Source: Ohtaekwangia koreensis | GTDB taxonomy: Bacteria; Bacteroidota; Bacteroidia; Cytophagales; Cyclobacteriaceae | Assembly: GCF_900167975.1 (NCBI RefSeq) | Contig: NZ_FUZU01000001.1 | Span: 1,894,580 to 1,958,579, forward strand | Direction of reading: 5' to 3' | Length of the DNA: 64,000 bases | Shown: one piece after another, positions 35,068-45,019 of the stretch | How positions within the stretch are numbered: position 1 is the stretch's first letter | Layout: the number at the start of each line of letters is the position of its first letter | Translations under genes and position numbers: made by a program | The notes under the pieces: model-generated | Database searches by the model: none | Told to the model about the DNA's origin: nothing | Seen by the model: the letters and a program-made list of their open reading frames with translations, nothing else

Positions 35068-36822
35068 ATGAATTTTTGGAAGAGCTTTTTTGCCGCTTTT
35101 TTGGCACTGATTCTTTTTACCGTCATTTCTTTTATTTTATTGATTGGCGTTATTGGAGGTATAACCGCTGAAGATGAAGTGATTGTAGCGGACAACTCAG
35201 TATTGCATTTGAAATTAGACGCACAGATCACGGAGCTTCAAACTGAAAATCCGTTGGAGGGATTGCCTTTCTCAAGTGAAGGACCCAAGATTGGATTGCT
35301 GCAACTTAAAGAGGTAATCAAGCATGCGAAAGATGATGCGAGTATCAAAGGTATTTACCTGGAAGTAAGTTACCCGATGGCCGGCTTCTCGACCATTGAG
35401 GAAATTCGTCAGTCATTACTCGATTTCCGCAAGAGCGGTAAATGGGTTATTGCCTACGATGAAGTGATGTCTGAAAGCGCATACTACCTCGCATCGGCTG
35501 CTGATAAGATATACCTTAATCCCGAAGGCGAAGTTGAATTCAATGGTTTAACGATAGAGATATCTTTCTTCAAACGTCTCTTCGATAAACTGGAAATAAA
35601 ACCACAGATCTTTAGAGTAGGTGAATTTAAAAGTGCTGTTGAACCATTTATACTCGAGAAGATGAGTCCTGAGAATAGACTGCAACTTACAGAGCTTGCC
35701 AACTCTATATATGGATTTACACTTCAACGCATTTCAGAATCCCGTAACATCCCGGTAGAAAAACTGAAAGAGATTTCAGATAAAATGCTTGTGCACAATG
35801 CAGCAGAAGCAAAACAATTTGGATTGGTAGATGAGTTGCTCTATAAGGATCAATTGACAGAAAATCTGAAAGGCCGTTTGAATCTTTCTGAAAGTGATGA
35901 TATAAAATTTATCAAGTATACTAAATATAGGAAGAGCTTCTCATCCTATAAAAGTTCTAAGAACGAGATTGCTGTTATCGTTGCAGATGGTACGATTATG
36001 CCGGGTAAAGCTGATGATCAGCAACAAGTAATCGGCGCTGATACGTTTGTAGAGGAGATTCGTAAAGCACGTACCGATGATGATATCAAAGCGATTGTTA
36101 TCCGTGTAAATTCTCCAGGCGGAGAATTTCGTGCATCGGATATGATGTGGCGTGAAATACAACTCGCGAAGAAAGCAAAGCCAGTGATAGCTTCCATGGG
36201 CGACTATGCGGCATCAGGAGGTTATTATATGGCGATGGGCTGTGATACCATCGTGGCGCAACCTCATACGATCACAGGCTCTATCGGAATTTTTGGGATG
36301 ATGTTCGACATGAGTGGATTTCTCGGTAATAAACTCGGCATTACATTTGACGAAGTAAAGACTGGAGAATTTGGAGAAATGTATACTGTATCCAGACCGT
36401 TGACAGAAGCAGAAAAGAATTTCTGGCAGAAGAATCTGAACGATCACTATGATACATTTACCGGTAAAGCAGCAGAAGGCAGAGGTATATCTGTAGAAGA
36501 AATTAAAAAGGTAGCTTCTGGTCGTGTATGGTCAGGTGCACAGGCAACCGAACGGAAACTTGTTGATGTACTCGGAGGCTTTGATGATGCGGTGAGAATT
36601 GCCGCAGAAAAAGCAGGCGTTGCAGATGACTATAAAATCCGTTTCTATCCGAAGCACAAAGCTTTCCTCGAACAACTGATGACACAACTGGAAGAGAATG
36701 CGAAGACCGATGCAATCAAATCTGAATTGGGTGAATCTTATATTTGGTATCAGCAATTGAACAAGATTAAAAATTACCAGGGAACACAGGCGCGCATGCC
36801 GTTCGAAATTCAACTTCATTAA
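35068..36822 (+). CDS. sppA: Signal peptide peptidase SppA, 67-kDa type
   Basis: 584 residues. A membrane-anchored serine protease that degrades cleaved signal peptides. The N-terminal membrane helix is FFAAFLALILFTVISFILLIG (listed only as its core). Two S49 domains follow: the first supplies the general-base lysine in VGEFKSAVEPF (Lys188), and the second supplies the nucleophile in GDYAASGGYYMAMG (Ser383). The double-domain length matches the E. coli type rather than the short Gram-positive type. It is followed after 24 nt by bioB, possibly on the same transcript. Confidence 0.94.
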   Translation: MNFWKSFFAAFLALILFTVISFILLIGVIGGITAEDEVIVADNSVLHLKLDAQITELQTENPLEGLPFSSEGPKIGLLQLKEVIKHAKDDASIKGIYLEVSYPMAGFSTIEEIRQSLLDFRKSGKWVIAYDEVMSESAYYLASAADKIYLNPEGEVEFNGLTIEISFFKRLFDKLEIKPQIFRVGEFKSAVEPFILEKMSPENRLQLTELANSIYGFTLQRISESRNIPVEKLKEISDKMLVHNAAEAKQFGLVDELLYKDQLTENLKGRLNLSESDDIKFIKYTKYRKSFSSYKSSKNEIAVIVADGTIMPGKADDQQQVIGADTFVEEIRKARTDDDIKAIVIRVNSPGGEFRASDMMWREIQLAKKAKPVIASMGDYAASGGYYMAMGCDTIVAQPHTITGSIGIFGMMFDMSGFLGNKLGITFDEVKTGEFGEMYTVSRPLTEAEKNFWQKNLNDHYDTFTGKAAEGRGISVEEIKKVASGRVWSGAQATERKLVDVLGGFDDAVRIAAEKAGVADDYKIRFYPKHKAFLEQLMTQLEENAKTDAIKSELGESYIWYQQLNKIKNYQGTQARMPFEIQLH

Positions 36823-36846
36823 TCATTAACCTACTGAAATATATAC

Positions 36847-37818
36847 ATGACCGCTATACGCAATAATTGGACACGCGAAGAAATCGCAGCCATCTATAAT
36901 AAACCTGTATTGGAACTCATCTATCAGGCAGCAAGTGTACACCGTGAGTTTCATGATCCACAAGAGGTTCAGGTATGTACATTGCTCTCGGTAAAAACCG
37001 GAGGATGTCCTGAAGACTGCGCGTACTGTCCGCAAGCCGCACGCTATCACACCGAAGTAAAAGTGCAGAAGCTGATGGAAGTAAACGAAGTAATAGAGAA
37101 AGCTTTAGAAGCGAAAGAATCTGGTAGCACTCGATTCTGTATGGGAGCCGCATGGCGCGAGGTACGCGACAACCGTGACTTCGATAAAGTAATCGAAATG
37201 GTAAAGGGTGTGAACTCAATGGGCCTTGAAGTATGCTGCACACTCGGTATGCTTACGCCTGAACAAGCACAGAAGTTGAAAGATGCAGGACTCTACGCAT
37301 ACAATCACAATCTCGATACCAGCGAAGAGTACTATGATGATATCATCACTACGCGTACCTATAAAGATCGCCTCGATACCTTAAGCCATGTTCGGAAGGC
37401 AAATATATCTGTATGCTCCGGTGGTATCATTGGTATGGGGGAACAGGAAGATGACCGGATCGGTATGCTTCTCACATTAGCAACGTTACCCGAGCATCCT
37501 GAATCAGTACCGGTAAATGCTTTAGTACCAGTGGAAGGAACACCACTCGAAGATCAACCTAAGGTATCGGTGTGGGAGATGGTACGCATGATTGCTACCG
37601 CCCGTATCACTATGCCAAGAACAATGGTACGCTTGTCAGCAGGCCGTGTACGCATGAACCTCGAGGAACAAGCACTCTGCTTCATGGCAGGAGCCAATAG
37701 TATATTTGCTGGAGATAAACTTCTAACTACTCCTAACCCAGGCTATATAAAAGATCAGGAGATGTTTCAACAGCTTCAGTTAACGCCCCGGAAGGCGCAT
37801 AAGGAAGTAGTTGCATAG
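36847..37818 (+). CDS. bioB: Biotin synthase
   Basis: 323 residues. A radical SAM enzyme that inserts sulfur into dethiobiotin. The SAM-binding [4Fe-4S] cysteines Cys54, Cys58 and Cys61 lie in [38 protein letters not shown] and the C-terminal [16 protein letters not shown] block are conserved. No other biotin genes are in the window; the close sppA upstream is an unrelated neighbour. A long hairpin terminates it. Confidence 0.96.
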   Translation: MTAIRNNWTREEIAAIYNKPVLELIYQAASVHREFHDPQEVQVCTLLSVKTGGCPEDCAYCPQAARYHTEVKVQKLMEVNEVIEKALEAKESGSTRFCMGAAWREVRDNRDFDKVIEMVKGVNSMGLEVCCTLGMLTPEQAQKLKDAGLYAYNHNLDTSEEYYDDIITTRTYKDRLDTLSHVRKANISVCSGGIIGMGEQEDDRIGMLLTLATLPEHPESVPVNALVPVEGTPLEDQPKVSVWEMVRMIATARITMPRTMVRLSAGRVRMNLEEQALCFMAGANSIFAGDKLLTTPNPGYIKDQEMFQQLQLTPRKAHKEVVA

Positions 37819-37830
37819 AACTACATAGAT

Positions 37831-37880
37831 GGGGTGATGCTTTCTTGAAAATAGTGCACAAAAAGAAAGTGAGTCACCCC
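37831..37880. terminator. Terminator downstream of bioB
   Basis: GGGGTGA (37831-37837) pairs with TCACCCC (37874-37880), and CTTTCTT (37840-37846) with AAGAAAG (37863-37869). A T-rich tract follows on the plus strand. It also separates bioB from the convergent small gene at 37891. Confidence 0.75.
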
Positions 37881-37890
37881 TTCTAATTTT

Positions 37891-38028
37891 TTAAAACTGA
37901 TTTAGGTAAAACAATAGGCCTAAAGAAATAATCGCAGATAACGTCAAAATTCTATTTACGCGCTTCGAACGGATTAATTCCTTTTCAAGCTCTTGATATT
38001 TCTCTTCATCAAAGATCTCTACCGCCAT
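37891..38028 (-). CDS. Small protein with C-terminal membrane helix, 45 residues
   Basis: ATG at 38028 to TAA at 37891-37893. The N-terminal half is charged and helical (EIFDEEKYQELEKELIRSKR). The last about 18 residues are hydrophobic (ILTLSAIISLGLLFYL), followed by NQF. This is the layout of a tail-anchored inner-membrane protein. No family recognised. It is convergent with bioB. Confidence 0.62.
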   Translation of the reverse strand: MAVEIFDEEKYQELEKELIRSKRVNRILTLSAIISLGLLFYLNQF

Positions 38029-38040
38029 TTAATATCGGCC

Positions 38041-39060
38041 TTGTATACGAAGTATATCCTGATTGGATTAGCAGTTTTGTAAAACAATTGTAGCAACGAG
38101 GTAAAATCAATAGCCCTTGCAAAGGAAATATATATGATTAAAGGATAGTGTATAACAAAACTTTACAAATAAGTTAATGTGTGTACAGCTATCAGAACCA
38201 GACGACAACATAAATCAAGCGGAGAAGTAGATATAGTTATCAATAATTTATCTGAAATCTTAAAAAACACACCTACCAAAGGTATACAAACAGTAAAGAA
38301 CCGGGCCAATATATATTATAAGTACGTTGCGTTTTAGTGAAGGTAAAGGGTATACTTTGATGTTGGTTGATATGAATATAAATTTCGTAGAATGTATCCT
38401 GCGAATTCGTAAACTACTGAATGCTGAGTGGGTGAAAGTACATGCCAGCTGGGTGATAGCTAGTTAGTAGCTGGAACGAACGACCAATATTCTTTCTTCT
38501 GGTAAATTTCAAAAGCTTTTAAGCGACATAAACAATTTATCATCGTCTGCATTCCAAGGTCTGGTTCGAATAAGGAGAATATTTGCCTGGCTGAACTCCT
38601 TGTTTCCCTTCCCGGCCGTGGCACAAATCGATAGAACATGAAATTTCAATGGTAATGTCGGTTTTCTGCTGAAGATTACTGGTTACCTGTTACAAACAGT
38701 GTTAGCCAGGCTTTAAAACAGCATTTTGTATATCTGAATCAGGGTAAATCAGATTGTTTTGGTTACATTTCCTACGTAATATGACGATTTTATAATGTAA
38801 TAAATGTCCCTTAAGACCATATATTAATACTTAAAGTATTACTTTAATATGCGTTATTACACGTAATTCTAGTCAGTGGATTACATAGCTTACGTGTTTG
38901 ATAAAGTAAACGAGTGCGAATGCTGTTCAGAAATCTGTCTTTTTAGGGAGTATTTTTCTTTTCCTTGTTACACCGCTTATCATGGGAATCGAACAACCCA
39001 CCTGCTGTTGCCTAATTGGCAGACGTCATAAACTGTGTTGTGGATTATAGAGAAAATCCT
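38041..39060. other. 1-kb region without a clear gene
   Basis: AT-rich sequence with several short open frames but no convincing gene. These are a GTG-started plus frame at 38179-38337 (52 residues, includes EVDIVINNLSEILKN), a plus frame of about 35 residues near 38361, and a minus frame at 38463-38639 (about 58 residues, includes EPDLGMQTMINCLCRLKAF). They have no conserved features and may be remnants of decayed genes. No RNA gene or IS end recognised. Confidence 0.4.
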
Positions 39061-39072
39061 TCAATTGTATAT

Positions 39073-39126
39073 AAACAACAATGCTGCTTATGATTATATT
39101 TTGAATCATGAGCAGCATTGTTGTTT
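39073..39126 (-). terminator. Long hairpin downstream of the small secreted-protein genes
   Basis: AAACAACAATGCTGCT (39073-39088) is the exact complement of AGCAGCATTGTTGTTT (39111-39126); TGATT/AATCA pairs continue inside. It follows the minus-strand gene ending at 39178 and is the likely terminator, although the better T run lies on the plus-strand side. Confidence 0.7.
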
Positions 39127-39177
39127 GTGGTTTTTTATGCTAGATATTAACCTAAAACGGGAGGAATAATATTATTA

Positions 39178-39348
39178 CTAAAGTTTATCCTCCATTGCAA
39201 AACCACCTGGTTGCGCACTTGAGGTTTTGTCTACTTTATTTTGAACACCCTCAGCACCTTTGGTTGAAAATCGGTTAACCGATACAAATGTAAATGAGAG
39301 AGTTAGTATTGCTGCTATAGATAGGAAGAGTATTGCTTTATTTTTCAT
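39178..39348 (-). CDS. Small exported or membrane peptide, 56 residues
   Basis: ATG at 39348 to TAG at 39178-39180. An N-terminal hydrophobic signal (KAILFLSIAAILTLSFTFVS) is followed by a short polar tail (NRFSTKGAEGVQNKVDKTSS to GGFAMEDKL). It is either a signal-anchored protein or a secreted peptide. It shares orientation with the 46-residue lipoprotein 37 nt upstream and is probably co-transcribed. Function unknown. Confidence 0.65.
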   Translation of the reverse strand: MKNKAILFLSIAAILTLSFTFVSVNRFSTKGAEGVQNKVDKTSSAQPGGFAMEDKL

Positions 39349-39385
39349 TCTGATCTTGGATTAAAATATGTAACTGAAATGTTTT

Positions 39386-39526
39386 CTATCTTGGTTTTTC
39401 TTTGTCCTCTGATTCACCACCACCACCATTTAGCTCAATTTGTGGAGTTACTTCTTCTTCTGTGCAGGAGGTAACTGTTATACCGGCCAGTAACGAAAGC
39501 ATGAGAATGTAAATCAATTTTTTCAT
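39386..39526 (-). CDS. Small lipoprotein, 46 residues
   Basis: ATG at 39526 to TAG at 39386-39388. Signal peptide KKLIYILMLSLLAGITVTSC ends in a lipobox (VTSC, Cys21). The mature part is only 26 residues, acidic with a GGGG stretch (EEEVTPQIELNGGGGESED). It is divergent from the histidine kinase gene, with about 106 nt between the starts. Function unknown. Confidence 0.68.
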   Translation of the reverse strand: MKKLIYILMLSLLAGITVTSCTEEEVTPQIELNGGGGESEDKEKPR

Positions 39527-39632
39527 AGTAATAAAGGATTTAGGTTTTTCGATTATTTTGTTCTTAAATTGTGCATCAAAGATCCTTTGTCAGGAATTAA
39601 TATTTCGTTTAATAAAATTTTGAAGATCACAC

Positions 39633-41786
39633 GTGTACCAATTTTTTTTTAAAGGGAGAGGCTCATTCTTACCGTTGATTGTATTTGCTTTCTTGCTGGT
39701 CACTCTCAAGTGTGCTTATTCACAAACTAAAATTGACTCGTTGAAAACTTTGTTGGATAAAACATCTGATGAAGCGCGATATGATGTTTTACTTAATCTC
39801 ACATTTGAGTTGTCAGGAGTAGATGACACGCAGGGACTCGTATACGCGAATGAAGCTATTATACTTGCGCTCAAAGCAGGAGACAGTTTGGAAATCGTTA
39901 GGTCTACAAGAATTAAAGGACAAATGCTACGCAGGCAGGATAATCTGGAAGCTGCCATCACTTTATTAAACCAAATACTTCCTTGTGCTGTTCGCAATCA
40001 TTTTGAGGACGAAGAAAAAAAGATTCTAAATACATTGGCTTTAGCACATACATTCAGAGCGGAATATGATGAAGCTTTAAAATATCATTTCCGCTCTTTA
40101 GTTATCAGAGAAAGGCAGGGTAAGAAGGACGAAATTAGTATTGCGTTGAATAATATAGGGCTTGTTTATTTCAAGCTCAAAAATTATGAAAGAGCTCTAG
40201 ACTATTACGAGCAATGCCTAGCCTTAAAAAACGAGATTAAGGATACATATGACCTCGATAGATTATTGATAAATATAGGGCTTTGCTATAATCAATTGAA
40301 TGATTATAGAAAGGCAAGAAGTTTTATCGAGAATGGCTTTGCCATATGCAATACAAACTGTAGTGATGCTATTAGAATTGAAGGTGAATTTGGACTTGGG
40401 GTATCTTATTTTATCGAGTCAGAAACAACTCATGATAATTTACTGAGATTAAAATCAAAGGAATACTTCTTAAAGTCTTATGAAACAGCTAAGAAGAAAG
40501 ATGATAAAAGATGGCGGCTCGAGAACCTTGTGTACTTATCAAGAATATATACCAATATGAACATGGTTGAGGATGCAAGGAAGTCCTTAATGGAAGCAGA
40601 ATCTATTGCAAATGAAACTGACTATAATCTTTTATTGATTGAGATATATAAGGCCTTTTCAATTTTGTTTAATCAAACTAAGGAATTTGAAGCGGCAGCC
40701 TTGTATCAGGAAAAGTATATAGAACTCAAAGACAGCATTTATAACGAATCACTGATTAAGAACCTGTCGAGAGTTCAAACTGATTACGAACAACGCGAAA
40801 ACATCGCCACCATCGCTGCTAAAGAAGAAGTAATCAAACAACAGCGTGACCTAAATATAGCTATAGCAGTAATTGCTATGCTTGCCGGGTTATTGGTATT
40901 GGTGTTACAACGGAGTAACCGGACGATCAAGCGGGTGAATGCTCAGCTTTCGGAGGCGAAGGAAGTCATTGAAGAACAGAACAAATTACTGGAAAGTAAA
41001 AATAAATATCTTGATAAAGAGGTTGAGTCGAAGACTGTTGATTTGGAGCGTGTCAATCAATCACTCAAGCAAGTGAATGATGAGCTTGATAACTTTATCT
41101 ATAAAACATCCCATGATATACGCGGGCCGCTCGCGAGCTTAAAAGGTATGTGTAACGTGGCTTTGATGGATGTAAAAGATCCCGTGGCACTCGACTACTT
41201 GAGCAAGCTTGATACAACAGCAGAGCGATTGAATACTATACTTACGCGCTTGCTGATCATCAACCAGATTAACAACTCGAAGTTGAGTGTTGCGCGCATT
41301 GACTTTGAGTCAATCGTAAACGATGTGTTGTTGCTGGAGAAGAAGAAAGGACTTCCTCAAAAGCTAAAGATCAGAAGACACATCAGCAATCAATCGACTA
41401 TATTATCGGATAAAGAACTTATTCGCATTGTATTGGAGAACCTCATTGATAACGCAATCAAGTTTTACAACGACTCCGAGCGTGTAGATTCATTTGTAGA
41501 TATACATGTCACGTCCAATGACCAGGACCAAGTGAAGGTGCGTGTTATCGACAACGGTATCGGTATCAGCGAAGCGAATCCCGGCAAGCTTTTCAGAATG
41601 TTCTTCCGGGCATCGGAGCGATCGGAAACAGGAGGTATAGGGCTATACATCGTTAAGACTGCTACAGCAAAGCTTGGCGGTAAAGTTGGGCTGCTAACCA
41701 CTCCTGAGGGTTTTACTGAATTTTACGTTGTCTTCCCGTCTACGCCTCCTAAGCAGGATGATGATGCTGAAAAGCCTTCGATCTGA
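39633..41786 (+). CDS. TPR-containing sensor histidine kinase
   Basis: 717 residues. A signal segment (SFLPLIVFAFLLVTLKCAYS) is followed by a periplasmic array of TPR-like repeats over about 40-395 (for example ALNNIGLVYFKLKNYERALD). A membrane helix lies near 406-428, then a coiled coil. The HisKA domain has His494 in TSHDIRGPLASLKGM, and the HATPase domain shows NLIDNAIKFY, DNGIGI and GGIGLYIVK. No receiver domain and no response-regulator gene are nearby. The start is GTG at 39633, and a run of nine T lies just after it, so both the start and slippage at this tract need checking. Confidence 0.88.
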   Translation: MYQFFFKGRGSFLPLIVFAFLLVTLKCAYSQTKIDSLKTLLDKTSDEARYDVLLNLTFELSGVDDTQGLVYANEAIILALKAGDSLEIVRSTRIKGQMLRRQDNLEAAITLLNQILPCAVRNHFEDEEKKILNTLALAHTFRAEYDEALKYHFRSLVIRERQGKKDEISIALNNIGLVYFKLKNYERALDYYEQCLALKNEIKDTYDLDRLLINIGLCYNQLNDYRKARSFIENGFAICNTNCSDAIRIEGEFGLGVSYFIESETTHDNLLRLKSKEYFLKSYETAKKKDDKRWRLENLVYLSRIYTNMNMVEDARKSLMEAESIANETDYNLLLIEIYKAFSILFNQTKEFEAAALYQEKYIELKDSIYNESLIKNLSRVQTDYEQRENIATIAAKEEVIKQQRDLNIAIAVIAMLAGLLVLVLQRSNRTIKRVNAQLSEAKEVIEEQNKLLESKNKYLDKEVESKTVDLERVNQSLKQVNDELDNFIYKTSHDIRGPLASLKGMCNVALMDVKDPVALDYLSKLDTTAERLNTILTRLLIINQINNSKLSVARIDFESIVNDVLLLEKKKGLPQKLKIRRHISNQSTILSDKELIRIVLENLIDNAIKFYNDSERVDSFVDIHVTSNDQDQVKVRVIDNGIGISEANPGKLFRMFFRASERSETGGIGLYIVKTATAKLGGKVGLLTTPEGFTEFYVVFPSTPPKQDDDAEKPSI

Positions 41787-41850
41787 TTGCGGAAAGGAAT
41801 TTTTTTAGCTCCAATTCTATTATCATCTTTGCACGCTCGTGCATAAAATC

Positions 41851-43938
41851 ATGACTAACTTTAAACGATATACTCTCACGGCTGCTTTGCCGTACGCCAA
41901 CGGTCCTCTTCACATCGGCCATATTGCTGGCGCGTATTTGCCAGCAGATACATATGCCCGCTACCTTCGGTTAAGGGGAGAGGATGTAGCCTTTATCTGT
42001 GGCTCCGATGAGCATGGTGTTGCCATAACATTAGGTGCCCGAAAAGAAGGCGTAACACCTCGGGCCTTCGTTGATAAGTATCATCAGCTGATGAAGAAGG
42101 CGTTCGAAGATTTCGGAATCTCATTCGATATTTATTCACGTACCTCCAACCCGGTTCACTACGAGACAGCGCAGGAGTTTTTTAAAACAATCTACGATAA
42201 AGATCTCTTCATCGAAGAGACCTCTGATCAGTATTATGATGAACAGGAAGGTATATTTCTGGCCGATCGTTATATCATTGGTACATGTCCGAATTGTAGT
42301 AACCCGAATGCGTATGGTGATCAGTGTGAAAAATGCGGCACGAGTTTAAGTCCTAAACAGCTGATCAACCCCAGGTCTACTGTTTCTGGAAACACACCGG
42401 TATTGAAGCCCACCAAGCATTGGTATTTTCCTTTGGATAAATTTGAAGGATGGCTCAAAGAGTGGTTGATAGAAGGTCATAAAGACTGGAAGACAAATGT
42501 ATATGGTCAGTGTAAATCATGGCTTGACCAGGGTTTACAACCACGTTCGATCACACGTGATCTTGATTGGGGTATTCCTGTTCCGCTACCGGATGCCAAT
42601 GGCAAAGTACTATACGTTTGGTTCGATGCACCGATCGGGTATATATCTGCAACAAAAGAATGGAAGCCGAACGACTGGCAGAAGTATTGGAAAGATCCTG
42701 AAACACGACTGATTCATTTTATAGGCAAAGACAATATTGTATTTCACTGTATAATTTTCCCGGCTATGTTGAAGGCTGCGGGTGAATATATTCTTCCCGA
42801 CAATGTTCCGGCAAATGAATTTTTAAACCTGGAAGGGGAGAAGCTTTCTACTTCGCGTAATCATGCGGTATGGTTACATGAATACTTGCAAGACTTACCT
42901 GGAAGAAGAGATGAATTGCGATATGTGTTAACATCCATCTCACCTGAAACAAAAGATGCTGACTTCACCTGGAAAGATTATCAGCAGAAGGTGAACAGCG
43001 AGATGGTATCTATACTTGGTAATTTCGTGAATCGTGTAATGGTGCTCACCTGGAAATACTTCGATGGTAAAGTTCCTTCAGAACATGAATTGCCAGGTAC
43101 AGATGATCGCAGGAAAAGAGTTCTATCACTGTATACCCAAGCGCATACCGATCTGGATAAAGCTGTGAAAGATATGGCAGATGCGTTGAAGAACTTCCGT
43201 TTCCGTGAAGCTCAATTCCAGATGCTGAATTTGTCGCGCATAGGAAACAAATTCCTGGCTGATACAGAGCCTTGGAAGCTGGCCAAAGAAGACATGGAAG
43301 CAGTCGGATGTATACTAAACTATGCATTAACAATTGTTGGAAATATAGCACTTGCCATGGAGCCATTTTTACCGGATGGTGCTGCGAGCATTTGTAAACA
43401 ACTGAGCAGCGATTTGAAGCAAAGCAGAAAAAACTTCTGGGAAAAAGAAGCGATGGTTCATATCGTTCCGCAAGGTCATTCGTTGGGAAAAGCAGAATTG
43501 CTCTATAGGAATGTAGAAGATACTGAGATTGAAAAACAAACTGAGCGTTTAAAGAAACATCAGCCAGTGGTTCAGGCAGCCGCTATAGATAATCCTGTGA
43601 AGCCGCTCAAGCCAGAGATTGTATTCGATGACTTTGCCAAACTGGATATTCGTATAGGCACAGTTACTGCCGCAGAAAAAATGGAGAAGTCAAATAAACT
43701 CTTGAAGCTGCGTGTAAACGATGGGTTGGGAGGCAGAACCATTTTGAGTGGTATAGCACTGCACTATACTCCAGAAGAAATGATTGGAAAGCAAGTGACA
43801 TTTATAGCGAACCTCGCGCCACGTAAGATGATGGGCACAGAATCGCAAGGCATGATATTGATGGCAGAAGATAAAGACGGCAAACTTAAACTGGTAAGCC
43901 CGATTGATGAAGTATCATCCGGATCGCAAGTATCCTGA
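41851..43938 (+). CDS. metG: Methionyl-tRNA synthetase
   Basis: 695 residues from the ATG at 41851 ([18 protein letters not shown]); a GTG four codons upstream is less likely. It charges tRNA-Met. The HIGH motif is seen as PLHIGHIAG. The zinc knuckle is [18 protein letters not shown]. The KMSKS-equivalent reads [10 protein letters not shown], a form I regard as usual in Bacteroidota. The C-terminal tRNA-binding (EMAP/Trbp111-like) domain runs from about residue 590 ([20 protein letters not shown]). Confidence 0.96.
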   Translation: MTNFKRYTLTAALPYANGPLHIGHIAGAYLPADTYARYLRLRGEDVAFICGSDEHGVAITLGARKEGVTPRAFVDKYHQLMKKAFEDFGISFDIYSRTSNPVHYETAQEFFKTIYDKDLFIEETSDQYYDEQEGIFLADRYIIGTCPNCSNPNAYGDQCEKCGTSLSPKQLINPRSTVSGNTPVLKPTKHWYFPLDKFEGWLKEWLIEGHKDWKTNVYGQCKSWLDQGLQPRSITRDLDWGIPVPLPDANGKVLYVWFDAPIGYISATKEWKPNDWQKYWKDPETRLIHFIGKDNIVFHCIIFPAMLKAAGEYILPDNVPANEFLNLEGEKLSTSRNHAVWLHEYLQDLPGRRDELRYVLTSISPETKDADFTWKDYQQKVNSEMVSILGNFVNRVMVLTWKYFDGKVPSEHELPGTDDRRKRVLSLYTQAHTDLDKAVKDMADALKNFRFREAQFQMLNLSRIGNKFLADTEPWKLAKEDMEAVGCILNYALTIVGNIALAMEPFLPDGAASICKQLSSDLKQSRKNFWEKEAMVHIVPQGHSLGKAELLYRNVEDTEIEKQTERLKKHQPVVQAAAIDNPVKPLKPEIVFDDFAKLDIRIGTVTAAEKMEKSNKLLKLRVNDGLGGRTILSGIALHYTPEEMIGKQVTFIANLAPRKMMGTESQGMILMAEDKDGKLKLVSPIDEVSSGSQVS

Positions 43939-43958
43939 TCAATATAGATATTCAGTAT

Positions 43959-44000
43959 AGGTTAATCGTACGCTATATATAGCAATCATGCGGTTAACCT
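43959..44000. repeat. Inverted repeat between metG and the convergent gene
   Basis: AGGTTAA (43959-43965) pairs with TTAACCT (43994-44000), extended outward by T-A and CAGT/ACTG with one mismatch. It contains a GTTAATCG core like other intergenic palindromes in this window and may act as a bidirectional terminator. Confidence 0.5.
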
Positions 44001-44021
44001 AAACTGATTACCATGAAGGTT

Positions 44022-44306
44022 TTACTGAATACCTTTCTCGTCCCATGTCACATCGCCACTCTTCCTGGCGTGAACCTTCATCGTTACCACAACTTCGTCT
44101 GCGCCCGAATCGAGACAAATCTGTTGTGCTTCTTTGGCAACACGCATGATGGTATCGTAATCTCCCTGCATAACAGTTTCCATAGCGCCGACTTTATAGG
44201 CTACACCGGATTTATCGATGACTTCAATTGCCTTGTCAATGATCGGATAAGGATGCCCTTTTGATATAGGTACAATTTGAATGGCTATGTGTACTTGATT
44301 TTTCAT
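44022..44306 (-). CDS. Thiamine-binding-like protein (MTH1187/YkoF family)
   Basis: 94 residues, cytoplasmic. The alternating pattern VHIAIQIVPIS, YPIIDKAIEVIDKSGVAYKVG, METVMQGDYDTIMRVAKEAQ and VVVTMKVHARKSG is that of the MTH1187/DUF77 fold, which binds thiamine or its precursors in studied members. No thiamine genes are nearby. It is 15 nt from pth on the same strand, so it may be the last gene of the prs-rplY-pth unit. Confidence 0.85.
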   Translation of the reverse strand: MKNQVHIAIQIVPISKGHPYPIIDKAIEVIDKSGVAYKVGAMETVMQGDYDTIMRVAKEAQQICLDSGADEVVVTMKVHARKSGDVTWDEKGIQ

Positions 44307-44321
44307 GATGCTATAGGTATA

Positions 44322-44882
44322 CTATTTATTGAAGAGATTCATGGTGCGCTCAGGGCCAATGGTACAAAAGGATAAAACTATTTCATTTGCCTTGTTTATG
44401 ATTTCAGGAAGAGCATTGAATTCTTCTTTGCTAAAATTACTAAGTACAAAATCCACTTGCTGTCCTTTTCCAAAATCGCTGCCAATACCAAAACGTAGTC
44501 TGGAATATTCCTGGCCGGACAGTAACAGTTCTATGTTTTTCAATCCGTTGTGACCCGCTGCACTGCCTTTCGTACGAAGACGCAAACTTCCAAAGGGGAG
44601 CGCCAGGTCATCGACAACCACTAATAAATTTTCTTTCGGAATTTTAAGCTCCTGTAACCAATACGCGATTGCCTTACCACTCAGGTTCATATAGGTAGTA
44701 GGCTTTATCAGGTGAATACTCTTGCCCTTAAATTTGAATTCAGCTTTTTCCGCTAGCCTGCCCGTTGTGAAGTTTACTTTATGCTGATCTGCGAGTTGAT
44801 CCAATACAAGGAAGCCTATATTATGGCGCGTGAGTTCATATTCCGCCCCGATGTTACCAAGTCCTGCAATTAAATACTTCAT
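44322..44882 (-). CDS. pth: Peptidyl-tRNA hydrolase
   Basis: 186 residues. It releases peptides from prematurely dropped peptidyl-tRNA. The N-terminal motif reads [18 protein letters not shown], with the catalytic His in TRHN; Ile replaces the usual Pro in [14 protein letters not shown] and [16 protein letters not shown] are conserved, as is [13 protein letters not shown]. It lies downstream of rplY, a common arrangement. Confidence 0.96.
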   Translation of the reverse strand: MKYLIAGLGNIGAEYELTRHNIGFLVLDQLADQHKVNFTTGRLAEKAEFKFKGKSIHLIKPTTYMNLSGKAIAYWLQELKIPKENLLVVVDDLALPFGSLRLRTKGSAAGHNGLKNIELLLSGQEYSRLRFGIGSDFGKGQQVDFVLSNFSKEEFNALPEIINKANEIVLSFCTIGPERTMNLFNK

Positions 44883-44966
44883 CTGAATAATTTATAGTCG
44901 CATATGAGTGATGATAAAACTGACGTTACGCGAATCCAAAGATTTCATTCGAATCGGTAATAAACA

Positions 44967-45000
44967 AAAAATCCTTCCCGGTTTCTCGGGAAGGATTTTT
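44967..45000 (-). terminator. Intrinsic terminator between rplY and pth
   Basis: Stem AAAAATCCTTCCCG (44967-44980) with CGGGAAGGATTTTT (44987-45000), loop of 6 nt, ending in T on the minus strand. It follows the rplY stop by 20 nt and may limit read-through into pth. Confidence 0.88.
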
Positions 45001-45019
45001 TATATGATCAGGTATCAGA

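Noticed and set aside
38970-39050. A tRNA-like stretch on the minus strand with GGGTTGTTCGATTCCC
   Set aside because: The putative T stem does not pair over 5 bp, and no acceptor or anticodon stems could be built.
42838-42870. KLSTS in place of KMSKS in methionyl-tRNA synthetase
   Set aside because: I regard KxSTS forms as usual in Bacteroidota MetG; the rest of the enzyme is intact.
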